From Paenibacillus sp. FSL R5-0912 (GTDB lineage Bacteria > Bacillota > Bacilli > Paenibacillales > Paenibacillaceae): a stretch of 64,000 nt of DNA. The stretch is taken from positions 6,386,001-6,450,000 of the forward strand of contig NZ_CP009282.1 in the NCBI RefSeq assembly GCF_000758605.1. Reading direction: 5' to 3'. Both the position numbers and the translations under genes were made by a program. The notes beneath the pieces were generated by a model, which was given only the letters and a program-made list of their open reading frames with translations, made no database searches and was not told where the DNA came from. Numbering within the stretch: position 1 is the first letter of the stretch; the number at the start of each line of letters is the position of its first letter. Shown piece by piece: positions 33,844 to 41,500 of this stretch.

Positions 33844-34283
33844 GACAGCTTAGAGCTGCGGCTCCAGAGGCTGCGGCTATTAAGTGGAAAAACGTCACCT
33901 AAATTAATCGAATGACCGGGAATCAGAGCAACAAGTGGAAAAAGAGCAACTATTTCTATATTGGCTGGGCAAAAAAGTACATTAGGGAAGAATTAAATGC
34001 CTTTTTTCCACTTAGGGTGGATACAAAAGACAAAACGGGATTATTAAGTGGAGAAAATCCAACTGCTTCCTTCGAGACGGACTGGAGGGGCAGTGGCGGA
34101 GAACTCGTGGGGCAATAGCGGGGAACTCGTGGGGACTGGAGCGGATAAGGCCACGGCTAACGGAAAGGTTACCGGCTGGAGGATATTGACAATCAGCTCA
34201 ACAGCAGACTATGCTTGGTTGATATTGTAGCTTTATTATTGTTGTCCGGATCTATGTATCCGGCGTGGAACTGGAGGTAATCT
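33844..34283. other. Spacer with AAGTGGA-type repeats
   Basis: No gene is supported in this 0.44-kb divergent spacer. It holds several AAGTGGA-type repeats (33879-34070) and AT-rich segments that probably contain promoters for the flanking divergent genes. Confidence 0.55.
33879..34070. repeat. AAGTGGA-type intergenic repeats (copy group 2)
   Basis: ATTAAGTGGAAAAACGTCAC at 33879 matches 4749 with one difference. Related copies are AAGTGGAAAAAGAGCAACT near 33933, an inverted TTTTTTCCACTTAGG near 34002, and TTAAGTGGAGAAAATCCAAC near 34044. Confidence 0.6.
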
Positions 34284-34856
34284 ATGAGACTTACAGACAA
34301 CCGTCTGAATCTGCGGCCCCTGACTGCAGCTGAACTGGCGCTGGCCTTGGACAATTACGCGGCGGCGGAGCAGTCGCTGAGCTTGAACGTAACCGCATCC
34401 CCAACTCTGCTGGACGACGAAGAAATGCGTTATGCCATGCGGGTACGGCACACCAAGGTTCTGCAGGATGAGCAGAACTATCCGTGGCTGACCAATTGGG
34501 CTATTATTCATCAGGAGGAGCAGCGGATTATCGGCTTCCTAATCCTCAAAGGCGGGCCGAATGAACAAGGCGAGGTCATCCTTGGTTATGTCATCGATGA
34601 GAGGTACTGGGGGCAAGGCTACGCTACGGAAGCAGTGCGGCACATCACGGCCTGGATCTTCAACCATTCGGATGCACGCTGGGTTATTGCGGATACCGAG
34701 AAGGATAACACTGCCTCGCACCGCGTGCTGCAGCATCTGGATGCAGAGCTGTACCGGGAGACCGAAGACCTGCTCTGGTGGAGAATCCCCCGGCCCGCCA
34801 TCGGCTTTAGCTCCGCTGAGAATACAGGTACTTTGCAGGGACCCCAAAGCATATAA
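34284..34856 (+). CDS. GNAT-family N-acetyltransferase
   Basis: A 190-residue GNAT enzyme of the ribosomal-protein/RimJ-like type, with LGYVIDERYWGQGYATEAVR as the acetyl-CoA region and NTASHRVLQHL downstream. GGAGGTAATCT precedes the ATG. The last codons run into a fragment of the hairpin-repeat tail (34846-34868), so its C-terminus may have been changed by that repeat. Confidence 0.87.
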   Translation: MRLTDNRLNLRPLTAAELALALDNYAAAEQSLSLNVTASPTLLDDEEMRYAMRVRHTKVLQDEQNYPWLTNWAIIHQEEQRIIGFLILKGGPNEQGEVILGYVIDERYWGQGYATEAVRHITAWIFNHSDARWVIADTEKDNTASHRVLQHLDAELYRETEDLLWWRIPRPAIGFSSAENTGTLQGPQSI

Positions 34857-34868
34857 ATTCTAATCTAT
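34846..34868. repeat. Tail fragment of the hairpin repeat
   Basis: AAGCATATAAATTCTAATCT matches the tail of copy A (29895-29915) with one or two differences. It overlaps the end of the GNAT gene. Confidence 0.5.
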
Positions 34869-34871
34869 ACT

Positions 34872-34895
34872 AAAAAAGCTGCCCCTCAGGGCAGC
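34872..34895 (-). terminator. Terminator overlapping the end of the nucleotidyltransferase gene
   Basis: On the minus strand GCTGCCC, a CTGA-type loop and GGGCAGC are followed by TTTTTT. The stop codon of the gene ending at 34886 lies in the loop. Confidence 0.8.
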
Positions 34896-35617
34896 GTATC
34901 TCTCAGCTTTTCTCCGGCTTCGCGCAAGGACTGGAACGTTCCCGCGTCACTCCACCAGCCCTTGAGCACATCATAACTAAGCTTGCGCTCTGCGGCATAA
35001 ATATTGTTCACGTCGGTAATTTCCAGCTCCCCCCTGTTGGAAGGGGATACGCGGCGGATAATATCGAATACCGCTTCGTCGTACATATAAATGCCTGTCA
35101 CACAGAATTTAGTCTTCGGACGCTCGGGCTTCTCTTCGATATAAGCAATCAGGGACGAATCTCCGCTGTCAAACACCGGAACCCCGTATCTCCGCGCATC
35201 ATCGACCGGTTTCAATAACACCTTCGCCGACCCCTGCGGCTGCTGCAGATAACTCTCCACATAAGGCTTCAGATCATCCATAAAAAGATTGTCACCAAGC
35301 AGCACAACAAACCGTTCCCCCGGCAAAATAAATCCTTCTGCCAGCTCGAGCGCTTCCGCGATGCCTCCTGCAGCTTCCTGGATTTTGTAAGTCAGGGATA
35401 CTCCGAATTCCGCGCCGCTGCCCAAGAAGTCGGTGTACTGTCCTGCAGACTGTTTGCTGATCACCAGGAGAATATCGGTTATCCCCCCCCGGCGCAGCCG
35501 GTCAATGCCGTAACACACCATAGGATATTTGCCGACCGGAAGCAAATGTTTGTTCATAAGCCGGGTCAATGGGTAAAGCCTTGTTCCTGTTCCGCCCGCC
35601 AGTATGACTCCTTTCAC
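34886..35617 (-). CDS. RmlA-like sugar-1-phosphate nucleotidyltransferase
   Basis: A 243-residue nucleotidyltransferase beginning MKGVILAGGTGTRLYPLT, with LGDNLFMDD, YIEEKPERPKTKF and GWWSDAGTF. It is most like glucose-1-phosphate thymidylyltransferase but shorter than typical RmlA, as in spore-related relatives such as YtdA/SpsI. It activates a hexose-1-phosphate for transfer. GTG start at 35617 follows GGAGGAAAG. It is the last gene of the GT2 operon. Confidence 0.86.
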   Translation of the reverse strand: MKGVILAGGTGTRLYPLTRLMNKHLLPVGKYPMVCYGIDRLRRGGITDILLVISKQSAGQYTDFLGSGAEFGVSLTYKIQEAAGGIAEALELAEGFILPGERFVVLLGDNLFMDDLKPYVESYLQQPQGSAKVLLKPVDDARRYGVPVFDSGDSSLIAYIEEKPERPKTKFCVTGIYMYDEAVFDIIRRVSPSNRGELEITDVNNIYAAERKLSYDVLKGWWSDAGTFQSLREAGEKLRDTLP

Positions 35618-35664
35618 TTACTTTCCTCCTCTTTATCTATGTCTTAAGCCTTTGGCCTGGCTCC

Positions 35665-36402
35665 TCAGATGAATTGTGCGGGATCTACATGCCATTTCTC
35701 CATAAATAATCTGCGGTTACGCTCTACCAGCTCCTGAAGTGAGGACGAGTAGACTTCCTTGAAGCTGGCGCTGCCTTCATGATGTACCAGACAATCTCCC
35801 GCGATCAGCAGCCGGTACCCCCTAATTCTGGCGCGGTAACAGTAATCATCATCCTCGTAATGTCCCGGTGAAAAGCGTTCATCCAGCAGGCCGATGATAT
35901 CCATGAGCTCTCTTTTAAATAATAAGCACAGCCCTACAAGCCTTCTGGTCTCCAGCCGTTTCGCCGCATCCGGAGCATTCGCCAGACGGGCTTCAGCATG
36001 ATAACCTGCAATATCCGTATAACCCGTCTCCACCTGCTGCCGTCCGCTGGCATAATTGGTCACCGGACCGACCATCCCGATATCCGGGGCGCAGTACAAG
36101 GCGCTCTTCAGATTCGCCAGCCAGCCCTGCGACACAATAACATCATTGTTCAGCAGCAAAAGCTCATCTCCCGCAGCCAGCTGCAACCCCAGATTGCAGG
36201 CCAGCGGAAAGCCGCGGTTCTCCGGAAGGGAAACAAAAGTCAGCTTATTCGTGCGGCAGTAAGCATCCGTTCCGTCACTTGAAGCATTGTCGACTACAAT
36301 AATTTCATAGGGTGAATCCGTATACGCCCTAATTGATTCAACACAGGAACGCAGCAAGCCGAGCCTGTTATACGTTGGAATAATAATGCTGGTCAGTGTC
36401 AT
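35665..36402 (-). CDS. Glycosyltransferase family 2 (rhamnosyltransferase-like)
   Basis: A 245-residue GT2 beginning MTLTSIIIPTYNRLGLLRSC. It has VVDNASSDGT, the LLNNDVIV metal motif and a His/Glu-rich GHYEDDDYCYRARIRG segment as in rhamnosyltransferase-like enzymes. ATG 36402 follows GGAGGAATGCCCT and overlaps the upstream GT2 by four bases. Together with the RmlA-like gene downstream this suggests transfer of a deoxyhexose such as rhamnose (inference). Confidence 0.87.
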   Translation of the reverse strand: MTLTSIIIPTYNRLGLLRSCVESIRAYTDSPYEIIVVDNASSDGTDAYCRTNKLTFVSLPENRGFPLACNLGLQLAAGDELLLLNNDVIVSQGWLANLKSALYCAPDIGMVGPVTNYASGRQQVETGYTDIAGYHAEARLANAPDAAKRLETRRLVGLCLLFKRELMDIIGLLDERFSPGHYEDDDYCYRARIRGYRLLIAGDCLVHHEGSASFKEVYSSSLQELVERNRRLFMEKWHVDPAQFI

Positions 36403-37454
36403 AGGGCATTCCTCCACGCGGCCATCTGCCGGCGTTGCTCCTGCAGATGGCCCTCGGACAACTGCCCGCTTGCCTGCTGCTCTCCAAGAACCTGGGCCAG
36501 CGCCTCGGCATGATCACCGGCGATCAGCTGTTCCATCGCATTTCCGGCTCCTGTGTTGCTCTGGCGCAGCCGGTTATGCTTGATCACATTCACCGTGCCT
36601 GCCTTCTCCACCCGCAGCTGCCGCATAATCGAGAGCGCATGCGCTTTCGGCGGCACCATAAGCTCACGATAGCCGATAAGCTCCAGCGCCTTCCTTGACA
36701 AGCCATGGGGAACAGCTGTCATCGAGCTGACGCCCAGATCACTACGGCCCAGTACGGCATTCAGATACATTTTGCAGCGGGTAACCGCATCACTGAGGGC
36801 AAAGGGCGGCAGCAGATGATCAAGATCATTCAAGGCTACATCAACACCGCCATCCACCGCCTCCGCAAAAAGAGACATCTTCCGGGCGGGAATCACCATA
36901 TCCCCGTCCAAGAACAGCAGAATATCCCCCCGGCTGAGCTTGGCACCAAGCGACCGCCCCACATCATGTCCGGCAGATTCCGGAATATGCACAATTGTCG
37001 CCTGGGGGCACAGCCGGGTATGCTGGAAGCTGCGGTCGCTGCAGCCGTTAAGCACGACAATAATTTCCAGCGGCTTAAGCCGGGTTACCTGATCAAGCAG
37101 CTTCAACAATGTCTGCTCCTCATTCCTGGCCGAGATAACCACGGACAATGAACCGTGCAGAGCCGGCAGCTGCTGTCCTGCTCTGCTGCCGGCAGCATTG
37201 CGGGAGGTAGAAGCCCCTGCGGCCGTGCGGCGGGAACCCGCTTTACCGGCCGCCGGCCGCCGGACAGCTGCGGCTTTGGCGGCGATGCTCCGGCGGGGTG
37301 AAGTACCGGCTGATTTGGCCGCCTTACTCCGGGAGGCGGAGCTGCCCAGCCGGGTGCGCCGGGCAGAAGCCCTGCCGCTGCCCGATGCTTTTACACGGGA
37401 AGATACGTGAAGCTCCTGCCGATGTCCGGGTGAAGGCTCCAGTGCTGCTGTCAT
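36399..37454 (-). CDS. GT2 glycosyltransferase with Arg/Ser/Ala-rich N-terminal extension
   Basis: A 351-residue protein. The first 95 or so residues are Arg/Ser/Ala-rich low complexity, followed by a GT2 domain: LSVVISARNEEQTLLKLLDQ, IIVVLNGCSD and LLFLDGDMVIP. GHDVGRSLGAK and VDVALNDLD are shared with the adjacent gene, so they are paralogs. It overlaps both neighbours by four bases. The basic extension may bind the polyanionic spore surface or a partner (inference). Confidence 0.82.
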   Translation of the reverse strand: MTAALEPSPGHRQELHVSSRVKASGSGRASARRTRLGSSASRSKAAKSAGTSPRRSIAAKAAAVRRPAAGKAGSRRTAAGASTSRNAAGSRAGQQLPALHGSLSVVISARNEEQTLLKLLDQVTRLKPLEIIVVLNGCSDRSFQHTRLCPQATIVHIPESAGHDVGRSLGAKLSRGDILLFLDGDMVIPARKMSLFAEAVDGGVDVALNDLDHLLPPFALSDAVTRCKMYLNAVLGRSDLGVSSMTAVPHGLSRKALELIGYRELMVPPKAHALSIMRQLRVEKAGTVNVIKHNRLRQSNTGAGNAMEQLIAGDHAEALAQVLGEQQASGQLSEGHLQEQRRQMAAWRNAL

Positions 37455-38296
37455 CTCACCATCCCCCTTCGCCGGTTGCCGTCAATGAAGCCTGCTCGTT
37501 CGCCTCTGCGCTGAAGGACCAGACCTGCCGCATCCAGATGATCTGTGAGAATAACCTCACGCAAGGGATCCGTTCCCGCCCGCTTGGGCCGTACGGCATT
37601 CAGCCTGCCGACCGGCACCTTATGCACGGCCTTCACCTGCAGGCCCTCAAGCACCGCAAGCGCGTGTGCCAGAGGCGGCCGTGACAACACGCTCCCCAGA
37701 GAGGCAAGAGCTCTGCGGCTGAGTGCATGAGGCACCGCCGTCAGCGAACAGCCCTTCAGGTCCGGACGGCCAAGCATAATGTTGAGCACATGCTTGGAGA
37801 GTACCACCGGATGCGGGAATTCCTGGCGGACCGGACCGGAGTAATCATTCAGAGCCACATCTGTTCCACGACTGACTGCGGCCACAAAGGGACGCAGCTG
37901 TGAAGCGTTAAGCACAAAATCCCCGTCAATGAAGAGCAGGACCTCTCCCTTGGCCGCCTCTGCTCCAACACTGCGGCCCACATCATGACCGAGCGGCTGC
38001 TCGAAGTGAATGACATGTGCCCCCAGGGACAATGCAATCTCTGCCGTATTATCGGCAGAACCGTTAACCACAACAATAACCTCACAGCGGGGATGGACTT
38101 CCCTGGCTCCGGCAATCACCTTGCCAATCGTTCCGGCTTCATTCATAGCCGGAATGATCACCGACACATAGGGAGCGGGGTGATTGGCCGCAGGGAACGG
38201 CACGGCAGGGCGCACCGGCCGGGAAATCCGCCGCTTGGGTTGCAAAGCCCGCCGCCCCGTGCGGCGGGCAGATGTACGTGTGTGCTTCAAGCTCAT
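37451..38296 (-). CDS. GT2 glycosyltransferase with short basic N-terminus
   Basis: A 281-residue paralog of the preceding entry. The first 32 residues are basic (TSARRTGRRALQPKRRISRP), then YVSVIIPAMNEAGTIGKVIA, VVVNGSADNT and LLFIDGDFVL. It heads the operon of three GT2 genes and the nucleotidyltransferase gene, and lies just downstream of the 1658-residue repeat-protein gene and its terminator. Confidence 0.84.
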   Translation of the reverse strand: MSLKHTRTSARRTGRRALQPKRRISRPVRPAVPFPAANHPAPYVSVIIPAMNEAGTIGKVIAGAREVHPRCEVIVVVNGSADNTAEIALSLGAHVIHFEQPLGHDVGRSVGAEAAKGEVLLFIDGDFVLNASQLRPFVAAVSRGTDVALNDYSGPVRQEFPHPVVLSKHVLNIMLGRPDLKGCSLTAVPHALSRRALASLGSVLSRPPLAHALAVLEGLQVKAVHKVPVGRLNAVRPKRAGTDPLREVILTDHLDAAGLVLQRRGERAGFIDGNRRRGMVR

Positions 38297-38461
38297 CCAC
38301 CTTCCTTGCAGGGCATGGTCTCCGGGCTGAGGGTTACATCACAGTCTATGTAATCCGCTGTCCCGGGTAACGGCAAGTGTCTCCCTTCGTGCAGAAATTT
38401 GGACAAATGCCCTCCCGCTGCCGGAGTCCGGTTGAACCCGGATTTCGCAGGCCTTATCAAC

Positions 38462-38495
38462 ACAAAGAGCGCAGCCGGGGGCTGCGCTCTCGCAT
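38462..38495 (-). terminator. Terminator after the repeat-protein gene
   Basis: On the minus strand AGAGCGCAGCC and GGCTGCGCTCT form a perfect 11-base-pair stem followed by TTGTGTT. It separates the giant gene from the GT2 operon. Confidence 0.8.
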
Positions 38496-38510
38496 TGTTT
38501 ATCTTCCGCT

Positions 38511-41500
38511 CTAATCAAACACACGATGATCTGCAGCCGGCTTCACCAGAGGCGAACCGAGGGCGATCCAGGACAGCACTCCATAGAAGTGAGGTGTTTC
38601 GCGCAGGCGCACTACTTCAATCGTCGCGTCCCCGCCCGATCTGTTCTTCAGCGAAGCATGGAAATACGGCTGGTTGGTCATGGCGACCAGCACATAGCCG
38701 GTATGGCCGAAGCTTTCATCAAAAGAGACAGTAACATCAACGCTCTGTGCGTCTCCATTAAACATGAAGGCCGTCATCCCGAACTGCTGCAGAACCTCCC
38801 GGTTCCCGGCACTCTGTACCGGACTGAATGACAGATGCTCGGCATTAATTGATCCGGGCGCCAGATGGTCTCCGGTCACCACTCCTTGAGCAATATGATA
38901 GCTCTGCACACTGTCTTCTTCCAGATGGCGGGATTGAATGGCAAATGAAGTGATTTTGGAAGCATCCACCGCTTCATCCTGAAGCTCAGCATTCCCTACT
39001 GTGCCTTCTGCCAGATGTTTGGTTCCGATGCTGCCAAGTGCAAGCTTCTCACCGGTAACGCTGCCGTCTGCCAGATGCGTGCCCTGGATGCTCTGCCCTT
39101 GCAGATGCTGAGCACCTACTGCGCCTGCCGCCAGCTTGCTGCCGGTAATGCTGCCATCTGCTATCTGCCCTGCATTGCGAGTCTCCGCTGCGAGATGCTC
39201 CAGCTTCTTCACAATACCGCTGCCCAAATGACGCTCTTCCAGTGCACCGTCTGTCAGATGTCCGCTCTGGATGCTCTGCTCCTGCAGATGCTGAGCACCT
39301 ACAGCGCCTACCGCCAGCTTGCTGCCGGTGATGCTGCCGTCTGTCAGATGTCCGCTCTGGATGCTCTGCTCCTGCAGATGCTGAGCACCTACTGCGCCTA
39401 CCGCCAGCTTGCTGCCGGTGATGCTGCCGTCTGTCAGATGTCCGCTCTGGATGCTCTGCTCCTGCAGATGCTGGGCACCTACTGCACCTGCCGCCAGCTT
39501 GCTGCCAGTGATGCTGCCGTCTGCCAGCTGACCTGCATTGCGCGCTTCCGCTGCGAGATGCTCCAGCTTCGTCACAATCCCGCTGCTTAAATGACGTTCT
39601 TCCAGCGCACCGTCTGCCAGATGTCCGCCCTGAATGCTCTGCGCCTGCAGATGCTGGGCACCTACTGCGCCTGCCGCCAGCTTGCTGCCGGTAATGCTGC
39701 CGTCTGCCAGCTGACCTGCATTGCGCGCTTCCGCTGCGAGATGCTCCAGCTTCGTCACAATCCCGCTGCTTAAATGACGTTCTTCCAGCGCACCGTCTGC
39801 CAGATGTCCGCCCTGAATGCTCTGCGCCTGCAGATGCTGGGCACCTACTGCGCCTGCCGTCAGCTTGCTGCCGGTAATGCTGCCGTCTGCCAGCAGCTCG
39901 GAGCTCAGCGTATCTTCAGCCAGATGCTCACGCTTGATGCTGCCCGCGCGCAGGTGGCAGCTGTCCACTGCTTCCGGTGCCAGGTGACCGCCATAGATGC
40001 TGCCGGAAGCCAGATGAACAGAGCCCACTGCGCCTGCCGCCAGCTTGCTTCCTCTGATACTGCCGTCCGGCAGCAGCTCAGAGCTGCGGACTTCCTGCGC
40101 CAGATGTTCCAGCAGGATGCTGCCGGAGGCCAAGTGATTCCCTTCCAGCGACCCATCCGCGACATGCTCTCCGTGGACGCTCTGCGGCTTCAGATGCTGC
40201 GGCCCCACTGCCTCTGCCGCCAGCTTGCTGCTTCCAATACTGCCGTCAGGCAACAGCTCAGCACTTCGTACTTCGTCTGCCAGATGCTCCAGCTTAATGA
40301 TACCCGAACTTAAATGCCGCTCCTCAAGCGATTCACCCGCAAGATGCTCGCCGTGGATGCTCTCCAGCTGCAGATGCTGTGAATGTACAGCTCCTACAGC
40401 CAGCTTACTTTCGTCAATGCTGCCATCCGGCAGCAGCTCGGCGCTCAGCGTCTCGGAGGCCAGATGTGCGAGCTGGATGCTGCCGGTGCGGATATGGCGG
40501 CTGTCCACTGCATCTGGAGCCAGATGACCGCCATAGATGCTGCCCGCAGCCAGATGGAAGGAGCCCACCGCACCTGCCGCCAGCTTGCTTCCGCCAATAC
40601 TGCCGTCCGGCAGCAGCTCCGCACTCCGGGTTTCATCTGCCAGATGCTCAAGCTTGATCAGGCCGGAATGCAAATGCCGTTCCTGCAGTATACCGTCAAC
40701 CAGATGCTCGCCATAGATGCTCTCCTGCTGCAGATTCAGCGAGCTTACCGCACCTGCGGCCAGCTTCTCGCTGCTAATGCTGCCATCCGGCAGCAGATCT
40801 GAGGTCAGTGTATCCTGGGACAGATGTGCCAGCTGGATGCTGCCGGGCCGGATATGACGGCTGTCTACCGCACCTACAGCCAGATGCCCGCTGTATACAC
40901 TGCCTGCTGCCAAATGGAAGGCCCCGACAGCACCTGCTCCCAGCTTGCTGCCTACGATGCTGCCATCCGGCAGAAGATCTGCACTGCGCGTTTCTTGTGC
41001 CAGATGCGCCAGCGTGATCTCACCAGCACGAATGTGCTGCCCTTCTACGGCTTCCGGCGTCAAATGGATAGTCTGCACACTGTCCGGGGCCAGATGGACG
41101 GATTCCACAGCCCCCGGGGCCAGCTTCTCCCCGCTGATACTGCCGTCTGGCAGAAGCTCGCCGCTGCGGACTTCTGCCGCCAGATGAGTCAGGCTGATGC
41201 TGCCGCCGGCTATATGCTGTCCTTCTACCGAGGATTCAGCCAAGTGGCTGCCAGCTACACTTCCGGCCGCGAGATGGCGGGAGGCTACAGCACCCTCCGC
41301 CAGCTTGGCCGCACCGATGCTGCCATCCTGAATCTGGATAGAGGATACAGAGCTGGGAATGATATGTCCGTTACCGACGGACATCGGACGGATATGCGCT
41401 CCGCCTACACTTCCCGGCGCGAGATGTCTGCCCTGCACCGATGTATCGCTGATGGAATCCGGTCCAACGGCACCTGCTGCTAAATGTTCGCTCTGCACGG

